Translations under genes and position numbers: made by a program
Notes under the pieces: generated by a model
What the model saw: the letters and a program-made list of their open reading frames with translations, nothing else
Databases searched by the model: none
Told to the model about the DNA's origin: nothing
DNA from: Smallanthus sonchifolius
Lineage: Eukaryota > Streptophyta > Magnoliopsida > Asterales > Asteraceae
Assembly (NCBI GenBank): GCA_023525975.1
Contig: CM042035.1
Span: 33,447,001 to 33,511,000 of the forward strand
Length of the DNA stretch: 64,000 nt
Direction: 5' to 3'
Shown: positions 25,501 to 37,793 of the stretch, piece by piece
How the letters are laid out: each line of letters opens with the position of its first letter
Numbering within the stretch: the stretch's first letter is position 1

Positions 25501-27167
25501 ATTATCTGTACGGAGTTAAATGCACCATCTACTCCGATCACAAGAGCCTGAAGTACTTCTTCGAGCAGAAGGAATTAAACATGAGACAAAGAAGGTGGTT
25601 GGAACTACTAAAAGACTACGATTGCGAAATATTATACCACCCAGGCAAGGCAAATGTAGTGGCTGACGCCTTAAGTAGGAAGGAAGAGTCGACACCTATT
25701 AGAATCAAGGCGTGTCAGTTGATTATAACACCAGATTTAATGAATGAAATAGTAAAGGCACAAGATGAGGCACTATTAGAAAGAAATGTGAAACGAGAAA
25801 GAATAATTGGACAACAGAGCAACCTGGAGACCAATACGTACGGTGTACGAACTCGTTTTGGCCGGATGTGGATACCTAAGATTGGTGAACTTAGGGCCAA
25901 AATCCTTGACGAGGCCCATAAGTCTCGCTACTCTATTCACCCCGGGACAAACAAAATGTACCAAGACTTGAGGAAAGACTACTGGTGGCCTGGAATGAAG
26001 AACGATGTGACTGAATATGTGAGCAAGTGCCTGACTTGTTCACTAGTTAAGGCCGAACACCAGAAGCCATGCGGTAAAATGCAACCTTTGCCAATACCGG
26101 AATGGAAGTGGGAGGAGATCACGATGGACTTCATCACCAAGCTACCGCGAACAGCTAAAGGTAATGATACCATTTGGGTGATCGTCGACCGCTTGACGAA
26201 AAGTGCTCACTTCTTACCTATACGTGAGGCTTCTTCGTCTGAGAAGTTGGCAGAAATTTTTATCAAGGAAATCGTAAGCAGACATGGCATGCCGTTAACG
26301 ATCGTGTCGGACAGGGACACTTGATTCACGTCAAGGTTTTGGAAGAAATTCAACGAATCCATGGGCACTAGGCTAAACATCAGCACAGCTTACCACCCTC
26401 AAACCGATGGTCAATCGGAAAGAACCATTCAGACCTTGGAGGACATGCTCCGGGCCTGTATCATTGACTTCGGTGGTAGCTGGGACAGCCATTTGCCCTT
26501 GGCAGAATTTTCATATAATAACAGCTATCACTCAACCATTGACATGCCGCCATTTGAGATGCTGTATGGGAGAAGATGTCGAACCCCGGTCTGTTGGGGG
26601 GAAATTGGACAGAAAGACTTTGCAAGTCTCGAGGTGGTCAAAGCTACTTCTGAAAAATTTGACCAGATAAAAGCACGCATGAAAGCCGCAAAAGACAGAC
26701 AAAAATCATACGCGGACAAGAGAAGAAGGGATTTAGAATTTCAAGTAGGGGACATGGTGCTATTGAAAGTGTCACCCTGGAAGGGGATTATCCGATTCAG
26801 AAAACGTGGCAAATTAAGCCCAAGGTTTGTCGGGCCTTTCAAAATCATAGCAAGAGTTGGCCGAGTGGCTTACAAACTCGACTTACCAGATGAGCTCAAT
26901 GGAATTCACCCTACATTCCACATATCACACTTACGCAAGTGCCTTGCTGACGATACGGCTCACATACCTTATGACGAAATCGAAGTGGATAACAGCTTGA
27001 ACTATGTAGAAGAACCAATAGCTATTCTTGACAGAGCCGAGAAACGATTACGCAATAAGTCGATCCCTTTAGTCAAAATACAATGGAAACACAGAAAGGG
27101 GTCCGAGGCTACTTGGGAGAAAGAAGACGAGATGAAGGAACTGTATCCCCAGTTGTTTAACGTGTAA
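22599..27167 (+). pseudogene. gag-pol polyprotein of element A, two nonsense mutations
   Basis: A single frame of 1,522 codons from ATG 22599 (start MARKRGTGRR). Approximate residue positions: gag core 120-270; CCHC knuckles at 349 (CFKCGRPGHYSKDC) and 368 (CQNCGWYGHATKDC); protease DSGAS at 433; RT from 600 with FIDD at 769; RNase H YSDASG at 914; integrase zinc region HPGTNK...CLTC near 1113 and core from MDF at 1176; GPF linker; chromodomain 1465-1508. Breaks: TGA at 22644-22646 and TGA after SDRDT near 26322-26324. Both are most simply CGA-to-TGA changes, which is CpG deamination. Everything else is open. In life the protein would form virus-like particles, copy the RNA and integrate it, with the chromodomain favouring heterochromatin. 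The arrangement is standard for the Tekay/Del chromovirus lineage. Confidence 0.95.
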
Positions 27168-27189
27168 CAGGTTTCGAGGACGAAACCTC

Positions 27190-27206
27190 ATTAAGGAGGG
27201 TAGACT
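27190..27206 (+). other. polypurine tract of element A
   Basis: ATTAAGGAGGGTAGACT directly before the 3' LTR, after the gypsy tail GAGGACGAAACCTC. Confidence 0.8.
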
Positions 27207-29299
27207 TGTAACATCCCAAATAATGACAAGACAAATAGAAAAGGGAAATAAAGTGGGCTTGGCCAAAATTTCGGCCCATGGGCCGAAAAGAAAAGGGGGA
27301 AACCCCATTACAAAACAGCAGCTTCAACCCAAACCCCTCTCATTTCATCTTCCTGTGCAAGAATACTAGAGAGAGAGAGAGAGAGCGATCGGCTTGTGAA
27401 GAAAACCGCAAGGAGAAGGCTCAAGGGCTCGGGAATCATCCGACTCCACCATTTCAACGCATAGCAACAGAAATCGGGCCTGTTGAGGTAAGCATCGCCT
27501 CTGATTATGAGTCTTTGCATGTCTCGGGTTTAAATCAAATAAAGATACGATTTTTGCATTTGAAACTTGAAACAAATCACGTATTTGAACTCAAGAACGA
27601 CAAAGGAAGGTGTTTAACGTAAAATGCTCAAGGTTTAATCGATTGGAAATAAGTTGGCTGGAGCAAGGTTCTGGTCAGGGAAGATGCAGACCCATGACTC
27701 GAAACTATAGTTTCGATACATACAGACCCGTCGAAACTACTCTAGTTTCGATAGTCATGTTTGACTCGAAACTATCTAGTTTCGATAGCAGCCAATGACT
27801 CGAAACTACCATAGTTTCGATAGGAACTCAGGACTCGAAACTACCTAGTTTCGAGTGTCACCTTGAACCTAAACTAAGATTTTTCATAAGTTAATGACTC
27901 GAAACTACCATAGTTTCGATAGGATCTCATGACTCGAAACTACCTAGTTTCGATAGAAGGATTATGACTCGAAACTACCTAGTTTCGAGTGTAAGACCAT
28001 AGCTCGAAACTACCATAGTTTCGATGCGACCCACCTCCCGAAACTACTGAGTTCAAGAATAGTAATGTCTAGTGTCATTTAGGAGCCCTACCTTATATGT
28101 ATGACTTTATTATACAGATTGTGGGTGACCTTAGTGATGTTTCGAAACCAGCTATTATACTTCAGGGACCCGCCTATCAGGTGAGTTCTATGTTCCCCTT
28201 TTTATGTTATGTGCAAATCATTTTAAATGTTTTGGGGCTGAAGTGTATACATTAAATGAATAAATGTTATGAATGCCAATGTGATCATATGTGATACTTA
28301 TATATATATGAATGTTAATATGATCATACGTAAAATAATGATGAACAAGAATGAAACGAATGTATACAAAGAATGAATGAACGAACGACATAACGAAAAA
28401 GAAGAAAATCTTGCTTTATATTTTATATATTGCTTGTTACGAATGCATGTAAATGTATGGACGCTTCGATGATAACGGCTACTTCGGTAGACGGACGACC
28501 TCGTGACTATTTTGCAATCGGGACAAACACGTTCCTTCATTAGCTAGGACGTGTGAAAGGCACTAATGGACGGTCGAAGCAATTTCCTTATCAATGATAA
28601 GTAGAACGGTTGCATATATAATAGTTCACGTGGGAAACGGATGCCTTAGGGCAGACGGGCGAATATGACGGACTACGACGGTAGTACGGTTAAGACGGAC
28701 GGCCGAAGGTTTGCCGGACGGTATAGCATAACAGATGGCCGAAGGTTTGCCGGATGTTGTGGAGGACGGACTACGACGGTAGGACGGGCGTATTGTCTTC
28801 GTGACTTACGCATAAATGAATGTTGGCTGATCACTCTTATGAGTATGACCAATAAATGTTAATGAAAGTAAAGGTGAATGCATATTTATGTGCTCACATA
28901 CGAATGATAAAAGAAAGCAAAGGATATGTAAATGTGTATTTATATTTATATATTTATACGTAAGTATTTATAAATGAATAATGTTCATACCTAAATGTTT
29001 TTAACTAGAACTCACCAGCGTTAGCTGACTTTTAGTATACATTTCAGGTAAAAAGAAGAAAGGTCGTGCATTGGAGTGAAGGCTATCCCGATCAAGGGCT
29101 GACATCCCATCCACTTTAATTTTTGTTAAAGCAATGTGTTATGTTTAAATGATTAAGACTTCCGCTGTTATGGCTATGTAATCGAATGATGTAAGCTCAC
29201 GCTACGTTTAGAAAGTATTCAATGTAATTATTCAGTATCTATGGCTATGTTTATGAGTAAATCCAACGAGTGAGGTCACCCGGTAAAAGGGGCCTTACA
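27207..29299 (+). repeat. 3' LTR of element A, with palindrome array
   Basis: Matches 20149-22243 with about six substitutions and one fewer GA repeat. The nine palindromes recur at about 27699-28024 with no change that I can see. It is followed by the TTAAG duplication. Confidence 0.97.
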
Positions 29300-32185
29300 T
29301 TAAGTGAGATTCTTTTGGCTTTGCCTGAAATCTGGAACAGATACACACGGCGAACATTATATCCGGCCTTGAAGCGGTTAAGTACATGAGGGATCCAATC
29401 ATAGCTCTGTAAAGTCGACAATCCACATCTTTTCCTTCCGGGTCAGAATTTAACTTATGATTGACCGGAATTGGAGTATCGTATGAGGTACAGTCCTCCA
29501 TCTTGAACCGGCTCAAGATGTCTTTGCATACTTGGACTGATGAATAAAGAAACCATCTTCCTTTTGATTTACTTGTAAACCTAAGAAAAACGATAACTCT
29601 CCCATAGCAGACATTTCAAATTTTGACTTCATAACACCCTCAAAGTCTTTGCACAACCCTTCATTTGTCGAGCCAAAAATAATATCATCCACATAAATCT
29701 GTACCAGTAGGTAATCTCCCCCTGATTTCTTTATGAATAAGGTCGAGTCTATCTTTCCACGAACAAAGTCATTCGCCAAAAGATGTGTAGATAAAGTCTC
29801 ATACCACGCACGAGGAGCCTGATGAAAACCATAGAGGGCCTTATCTAGCTTGAAAACCATGTTCGGATTCAGTGGATCTTCAAACCCCGGCGGCTGACAC
29901 ACATAGACTTCCTCCTTGACCTTTCCATATAAAAATGCACTATTGATGTCTAATTGAAACACCTTAAAACCTTTAAAAGAAGCAAAAGCTAAAAATAGCC
30001 TTATAGCTTCAAGCCGCGCAACCGGCGCATAAACCTCGGTGTAATCAATTCCTTCTTGTTGATTGAAGCCCTGGACAACTAATCTTGCCTTATTGCGTAC
30101 CACGACACCTCGATCGTCTTTCTTACATTTAAACACCCATTTTGTTCCTATCGGATACGCACCTTTCGGAAGATCAACCAGATTCCAAACCTTAAGTTTG
30201 TTAAATTGAGAAAGTTCTTCCTGCATAGCTTCTATCCAGTTATTGTCATTTAAAGCAATCTCTTCATTCTTGGGTTCAACTTGCGAAATAAAGCAAGAAT
30301 GTGAGCAATCATCAAGAACACCAGAATCTTTAATGCAAGTATACAAACAAGTATTGTCAACAAGAGAACGAGTTTTCACTCCATCATGTAAATTTCCAAT
30401 TATATTTGTCACTGGATGATCTTTGTGTTCCTTGATGGATGCGACCTCAGGAACTGGCAACACATCAACTTGAGTAGAGTCAGATTGATAAGAATAATCT
30501 TGAGGAATTGGAATTTCCTAGTCTAAATTTGTTGGAATCTCCCCCTGAGCCTGTGTCAAAGGTAATAAATCATCACTCAACAACGGATCAGCAGAAGAAT
30601 CTTGAAAAATAGCATTATCCTCCTCACTCTCTGAATCTTGTGGACCTAAACAAGAAGCAACATTTGGATCTGGAGCAGAAGTAGATGGAATCGATGAATT
30701 GGGAACTGCATTTGGTAGAAATCCATTGTGCTGTGCATCTTGACAAAAATCATAGATAACAGCAGCATCTTCATTAGAAATGTCAGAAGGTAAATGAAAA
30801 GACTTGAATAAGTTTTCATAATCAAATGCCCAATCCGGACCAATCGCCATTTGTGGTAAAGACCGATTTGAACAGTCAATATGGAACCATTCTTCAACTT
30901 GGCGTGTCTCTTTGTTATAAACCCTCTTGGTTGTCGAATTAGCCACATACCCCAGAAAAATCCCTTCAATAGCCTTCGCACTAAATTTTATTGGGACATC
31001 TCTAACCTTCAGTAAGGTACACGGATTACCAAAAGGTAGTAAATATTCCAGATTCGACTTTCGATTATTTAGCAATTCATAGCAAGTCTTTTTATGTCGC
31101 TTTACGGTCAAGACCCTGTTCAAAACATGGCACGCAGTATTCACAGCTTCAGCCCAAAATGTGACTGGAAGCTTAGAATCTGCAAGCATCGTGCGAGCTG
31201 TTTCGACCAACGTCCTGTTCTTTCGTTCAGCGACACCGTTTTGTTGAGGAACATATGGCGCACTGAATTCATGATGAATTCCTTTTTGTAGACATAATAA
31301 GCCCATTTTGCTATTCTTAAATTCGCTGCCATTGTCACTCCTGATTCCTCTGACTCTCAGATTGAATAAATTCTCCAAACCCAGGATTAAGTATTGTACT
31401 AACTCGGTGGTTTCAGCTTTAGAAGAAAGAAACTTAACTCATGAAAATTTGGAGTAATCATCAGTTACGACCAATCAATACGATTTCCCACCAATGCTCC
31501 TAATACTGATAGGACCGAACAAATCCATATGCAGCAACTCCAAAGGAGTTACAATAGAATTCGTCGACTTCGATTTGTGAGATTTCTTTCTTTGCTTCCC
31601 CTTCTTGCACGGTATACAATCATCAGGAACTGAGAATTTTATTTTCGGAATACCAAGCACAAGATCATTTCTAACAATGTAGTTCATCTTCCTGTAGTTT
31701 ATGTGAGCTAGCTTCCTGTGCCACAATATTGAATCAGATTCCGACGCCTTGGAGAGTAAACATGTTGGAATTGAATCCGTTGTAGTGGCGACACGCATGC
31801 CAAGGACATACGTGTCATTTCTCCTTGGAGCCTTCATGAGAATCCATTCATCAGGAATCACAAAACCCGGTTTCAGAATATAGCAATCATGATCGTTGAA
31901 ATGGAACGAAAACTTCTTGTCACAGACTTGTGATACGCTTAAAAGATTGTGTTCCAGCTGCTCAACATAATTCACCTTTTCAAATTTTACTTTGTCATTC
32001 TTTAACGTTCCCTGGCCTGTTATGTACCCGCCTTTATTACCCGCAAAAGCGACATAACCACCATCAATTTTAATCACATCCTCAAGCAATCTAACATTCC
32101 CTGTCATATGTCGAGAGCAACCACTATCCACATACCATGTATTGTTGATAGTCCTCCATGGTTGTCCCTACATAAACAACGAGAA
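29300..32185 (-). pseudogene. copia pol of element 1: protease, integrase, RT, RNase H start
   Basis: Sense order: protease motif DSGCSRHMTG at about 32100; GAG-pre-integrase zinc residues HRKLAHI...CIPCKKGK; integrase with MDLFGP, RSDNGSEF and QQNGVAERKNR (D, D, E); RT with KWVFKCK, AFLYGKVKEEVYV and QIYVDDIIFGS; then RNase H up to 29300, where element A interrupts. The protease continues the gag frame. Breaks: a TGA at 31475-31477 and another near 31439 within integrase, TAG at 30518-30520, and a frameshift at about 29515 after QSKYAK. Domain order integrase before RT makes it Ty1/copia. Similar to element 0 pol. Inactive. Confidence 0.93.
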
Positions 32186-34019
32186 TTAGTTAGAAAATGG
32201 AACCCAAGCCATCGTGGTCTTGGGTCGTCCGGATTGATCAAAATAAACAACTTCTTGTAATTAAAATCAATTTTATCATTCACTTTTGGAACAGAAGTTT
32301 GACAATCAGACCTTTTCAAAGAAGAACCATTTTTATTATTTTGAAAAACATTATGTGATATATTATTTTCAGATCCAGATGTTTCCAAAATTTTCTTTAA
32401 TTTTCTGTTTCTGCTTCTTCTTTGAGGTCTAGACAATTTAACCTCCTGAAAAGAATCTGTTGAAATTCCAACTTTTGGAATCTCAAGTTTCTCTTTGCAT
32501 ATAAAGGATTTAACATTCAATGCATTCTGTTGTTTAAATCCAGGGGATTTAACAAATGATCGATCAGGCATATGTTTCTCCAAAATAGAAGACGACTTTC
32601 CCTCATCTTTCCTTTTTAGAATTTTCACCACTTTCGGTTGTGAAGGAACAATCTTCATTTTACCCTTGTTCTTGTATGGACAATTTATCAAAATATGACC
32701 AGCCTCATTGCAATGAAAACACACTCTTCTTTCTTGATAATTTCTGAAATAAGATGTTTTCTTTGAATTTGAAGAACCATCAGAAGAATAAGTTTCGAAG
32801 GAATGCCCAGAACTATTTATCGGCTTCTTAGGAACATAAGTCTGTTTTGGCACCTTTGAAGAATTCACCTTTTGAAAACCAGTCGCAACAAACCCACTTG
32901 ACTGTAAGATTGGAGAAAGTTTAGTTGGAACCACTTTCACCTCTTCAGGTTCAGTCAAAATGCATCTATCCCTAGTAACATTCTTCACAACCTTTGGTTC
33001 CTCAATTTTCACTTCTCTCGGAATGCCTTCAACCTTTGAATCATCAAACACTTCATCCTCTGTATTAGAATCCTACACCATGTCTTCACCTGTCACTGGA
33101 TTCACTTTTAATACTGTCTTGGGATCAATCTCCTCTTCATGAATGATTTCAGGCTCAACCACATAATTTGCATTGAACGGAGGAGGAACAAACCCAATAC
33201 CAGCAACCCTTTTTATGGGATCAGCATTAGCATTGAAATAATCCAAAACTACAGATGAATTCTCAAACTGTTCCAGCTTTCTATGTAACTTTATCACCTC
33301 AGATTCTTTTTCAGAAATCTCCTTGTTCTTTTGGGCAACTACTTCATTTCATTTTTCGATTTCAGCATAAGCCATATCTAGATGATAACCCTTCTCTTTG
33401 TATTTTAACCCAATAGAATTTAAGTCTCTTTTCAAAGACTCAATTCTATCAATGCACAGCTTATCATTATCTTTTAGTTTCTGATTAACTGAATGCATTG
33501 ATTTCATGTCACAAATCAAATATGTGTTATCATCCATGACTTTTTGCAGTTTATCTTTAACAGAAATGCAATTAGAACAGTATATATGATAAACAGAGTC
33601 TTTTACCTCAGTCAGATCAGAAATGTCTGCCATGAATACTTTGGCAATTGGAATACTTTCTGAATCTTCACCAACTGAAGCATTTTCTGTAAGAACAATT
33701 TCTTCCTCAGCAACCCCTGACACAGCATCAGAATCAATACTTTGCTCTCTTTCTTCCTCATCATCAACACTTGGAACACTATCACCATCACATGAATCAT
33801 CACTAGAACTTTCATCATCAGTAGACTTCTGGTTTTTCTGAATGAATTTCTGCAACAAAAGCCTGACTAACAGCACCCACCAAATCTTCCAGATGAATGC
33901 CCCAATCATAATTTTCGTCATTTTGAGCAACCAGAGCTGATGATGTAGATGCATGATTTGTATTACCAGAAGGACCATGATTTTGATTACCAGATGAACC
34001 ATGTGACTGATTCCTATTA
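32186..34019 (-). pseudogene. gag of element 1, C-terminal half
   Basis: Continues the gag begun at 44829 after the element B insertion; the frame resumes cleanly if B and one TATTA are removed. It contains an acidic Ser-rich stretch (STDDESSSDDSCDGD), a coiled-coil region around VKDKLQKVMDDN and IESLKRDLNSIGLKYKEK, a CCHC knuckle CFHCNEAGHILINC, and basic RRSRNRKLKK. It ends AWVPFSN then TAA at 32186-32188. Damage includes a frameshift near 33845, a stop at 33349-33351, TAG at 33073-33075 and a shift near the C-terminus. Gene D at 58014 is the intact counterpart in a related element. Confidence 0.88.
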
Positions 34020-34727
34020 TGTAACATTCCTGATTTTCCGACCCCATTTTAATTTATTTTAATTAATAAAATAACGACGCGACATTAAACCCTACAAGGA
34101 CTAGTTGTGTAATTAGTCAAAAATCTAATTATAATTAACTTTGAAAGTCAAGGAAAAATTGAGGAAATATGCTCCCGTTGACTTTTAATAAATAAATCTA
34201 ACGAATCCTTAACCAACTTAACTCAACTCAAACCCGAGGGACCAGTTTCGCCAGATTCAGAATTTTTGAACATGAAACTGCAGGGACCAATCTGTAATTA
34301 ACTCATTTTTGATTTAGTTTGACTTCAGAAAGTCAAACTGCCGTTTTTGCTCGAATTCAAACCCCACACCCGGAATCAGTTGAAATTCGTAACTGTTATT
34401 CACGTTAGTGTCATTATCAATCATTATAGAAGCAATTACCAGCTCATCATTTCACGATTTAACCCGATTTATGACTAATCAACCGTAACCGTCGACCTCC
34501 CTCGTATTACTCTCCAATTCGCAAACTATCGATCATTTACACAGAAATCGATCACCTGCAAATCTCTAACAAATCTCCTCAAACCTGCTACATAATCCAA
34601 TTTCATCGAAGAAGGACGCAGAGTCGCCGGAAAGCCAATCCCGCCATAGTCGGCATCCGTTTAGTTGATCACAGTCAATTCGATCATCGTTCTGGTAATT
34701 AAACCTATCAATAGCTTCGTTTTTATC

Positions 34728-34741
34728 TATATATTAAAAGC
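34728..34741 (+). promoter_or_regulatory. candidate TATA box in the element B LTR
   Basis: TCTATATATTAAAAG in a less AT-rich neighbourhood, followed within 30 bp by the short inverted repeat AGCCCTATGC...TTAGGGCT. The same site is at 41397-41410 in the 3' LTR. No start-site evidence. Confidence 0.3.
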
Positions 34742-35336
34742 CCTATGCTTATTAGGGCTTACATTACAGAATCAAGCATGATATGATTCTAGGGTTCTTA
34801 ACAATATTGGATTTAATCGAACCCTACCCCCGACTCTGTTTAAATCAAATTAATTCATACCAGTAGATTCGAAATACTTTTTTAATCGATAACCCTATGC
34901 CAATTCAGTTTCATATCATCGGCTTAATCAAGAACCCGTAACTAGGGTTCGTTCATAAAATGATTTGGGGGTTTCGACCCTAGACTTAATCCTAATCCAA
35001 TTAAACCATACCGACAGATTCGCAAGACCCTAATTAGTAAAAGCCCCATGTTTCTATCACATTCCATTATCAGAATCATCCAAATCAATTTTGAGTTCAA
35101 ACTTAGGGTTTCAGCTATTGAATCTGTAATTAAACATCCTAAACCCGTTGTTTTTGCAATTAAAACCTACCATAGGCTCGTTTGAGGTTAACGAACAAAA
35201 CCCCTAAGATCTTACAGTCGGTCACTGCCAGTTTTGGTGAAATTGGGACTGGGTTCGATCGGCTCGAGGAAAGGGGAAGAACACTCTCGGGTTTTATGTT
35301 AAAACAATTTCTGACCGGGTTTGTGTGCGATACCCT

Positions 35337-35403
35337 AGCGGGCGGAGTTGGTTAAGAGAGTGTGCTGGTGTGGGAGAGACCCGGGTTCGAGTCCCTCCAC
35401 ACA
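35337..35403 (+). repeat. tRNA/SINE-like segment inside the element B 5' LTR
   Basis: An A-box-like stretch GCGGAGTTGGTTAAGAG at 35342-35358 and an exact match to the B-box consensus, GGTTCGAGTCC, at 35384-35394, separated as in a tRNA gene. It is not a complete functional tRNA: the acceptor arms do not pair well. Most likely a tRNA-derived SINE head captured by the LTR. The copy at 42006-42072 is identical. Confidence 0.6.
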
Positions 35404-36911
35404 CATTCATTTTTAAAACATTTTATTTGTATTATTTTATTATAAAAACAATACCCTATATTATTATATTAATATATTAATGTGTTCTAGCCTCGTAAAA
35501 CCACCCGTAGGCTCGGGTTTGGTTTATAACCTTTTCTTATTTAAAAATACTAACTTTTATAATAATATAGTTATATTATTTTCAAACCCCACCTTGGAAT
35601 AAATAAAATAATTATACCTTCACCTCGTTATTAAACTTCTGGTAACGTTTCAAACTTATAAATAATATAAATACCTATATTAGTTACCCACGTTTATATC
35701 CCCGAATAAAAATAGATATATTTATTATTCATATGAATTGTAATTTCAACTCGCTTAGTGTTAGATGGTATGTAACACTAATTTTTCTCTTTTATAAGCT
35801 AATATATATTTACCCAAATTTGACGTATTTTCATGACTAAATAACTAAATGAGTATAGACTTAATTATTTTGTTTATATTTAAAGCAAGGTAATTTCATA
35901 CTACGCTTCAAATAAATAAATCTAATTTATTTAGTTAATTACCCAAGCTCTAAATCATTATTTTAAGGACACTATATCCCAACATTAATAATTATAAAAC
36001 AATTTTCCAAAAATAAAACGCAATCACCTATACAACCCTTTCATATAATTCGACACGAACTCATTACACAACTCCCTAAACTCACATCCTTTGAAGCCCT
36101 AGACTTCGATTTAAATATTTTATTAATTTATCTTCATACGCAATACACTCTAGGTTAACGTTGTGCGTTACAATGATCACTTTGCTACTTAGAGTCTCGT
36201 GTTAGCTACGCCTTCGAATCATGTGAGTATTCACAACCCCTTTTTACTCTTTTACATTTTTGGGGTGAAACATGAACACTAACTTACATGTTTACATTTA
36301 CGCAAACAACACAAGTACAAATCCTACTTACATTCATGTGTGCAATTTGAGCTTTATGCCCGAGTGCTAGGTGTGTTAACCTCTTGTATGCTATTATGTG
36401 CAATCATTAACTTTTCAAGCCGACGGTTTTCAATGATGGATCTATTGAGTCTGACAAACCCACCCATGGTACGCGGTGATTGAAACCGACAACACACTTT
36501 GTTTTGCATGCTAGTTACAAAGGTTTGATTGTACATTTGGTTACACAATAGCTGCTCCCCATAAATGCCTTATTTTATCATGTTTTGTAAAGGATTTGTT
36601 TTCAACTATATGCCATCTATATACAACTGTGTTATACTCACCAACTTTTTAGTTGACTTTATTTTATTCATGTTTCAGGCCCCAATATGTGAGATTGATT
36701 CAAGACGTGTTCAACATAGGATTTGGACTTAGCAAAATAAATCAAGAATTTTATGAATTGTTCATGTTTCTTGTTTGAATTTGATCTTGTACTTGGATTT
36801 ATTGTAATGCAAATTTGACTTTAATATATTTCAATTTAGTCAACCATGTGCTATGAACAGTCTTACATGTCCCGCCCCGATGATTCCGCCATCGGTCGGG
36901 GTGTGACAGAT

Positions 36912-36923
36912 TGGTATCAGAGC
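36912..36923 (+). other. primer-binding site of element B
   Basis: TGGTATCAGAGC four bases after the LTR; initiator tRNA-Met type. Confidence 0.95.
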
Positions 36924-37793
36924 CTTGGTTATAGGGAACTAGGTTATTAGACACTCTTGACCTAGACTATAACTTTAGGACACCCATACAATGCAATACT
37001 ACTACATGTTACATTATAAATTCATGTGTGATTATTTTTACATGCCAACCTAAGTACTCACACTACATGATACAATACATAATGACTTATGTGTCACACT
37101 ACTTGATAACTCTTGTGCTTACACTCATTACTACCTACATGCTATATGATTATTTCCTATGTGAATATCTTCATATGTTATACTATATGATTTCATTACA
37201 TGATACAATACTCAATAGTTTATGTGTCAACTTTTCCTTCTATTCATAGCTACCTACTTAAATTATTTAAACACTATCCTAAGTTGACACACACACATAC
37301 TCACCACATTATTCATACACATTTAGACTCCCATACATGATACTATCACCTTTATGAGCAAAGATTTAAATTATTGGGCCTAATGTCCACCAATAATAAA
37401 CCAAGAAGCCCATCTATCCTTCAAGAAGAAGAAGCCCACTTAAATGTATAAATCTTACCTTGGGCCTCAAAGCCCAGTCCACAACAATTCTCATCTTAAC
37501 CATGAGCCCAACAATAGTATTATTAATACATGATGGCTGGAAGAGTGTGTAAGCCCACGAGGAATTCTGGCTAAGGAAAGATAGGGTACTTAAGCGTGTC
37601 TTAGTGACCCACCCCTCTTTCCTGGGAATTCTCCTTAGGGATACATTACTTATAGGTCAAGTGTATTTCCAAAATACTATCGTGAAGGTTCGGCGTTACG
37701 ACTAGTCAAACTCTAAAACCCATAAGAACTTCTATATTTGACACTTCATATTTCATTATCACTTACAACTTTTTCATTGTTTTTCTGTTAGAC

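Larger units (their letters stand above)
20149..29299 (+). mobile_element. element A: young Ty3/gypsy chromovirus, nested in element 1
   Basis: A 9,151-bp complete element with target duplication TTAAG on both sides, LTRs of 2,095 and 2,093 bp (TGTAAC...CTTACA), a tRNA-iMet primer site, a single gag-pol frame, and a purine tract. Pol order is protease, RT, RNase H, integrase, chromodomain (gypsy). The LTRs differ by about six substitutions and one GA dinucleotide, so insertion was recent. Two TGA stops disable the coding frame. Confidence 0.97.
34020..36908 (+). repeat. 5' LTR of element B
   Basis: TGTAACATTCC...GTGTGACA. No coding capacity. It contains a tRNA-like block (35337-35403) and a TATA-like stretch (34728-34741). 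Short ORFs occur identically in both LTRs and are ignored. Confidence 0.97.

Noticed and set aside
33349..34047. 232-residue ORF as one protein
   Set aside because: The first 70 residues are gag read out of frame and partly element B LTR; only the later part is gag.
35337..35403. Functional tRNA gene
   Set aside because: A and B boxes are present but the acceptor and anticodon stems do not form convincingly, and it is embedded identically in both LTRs of element B.
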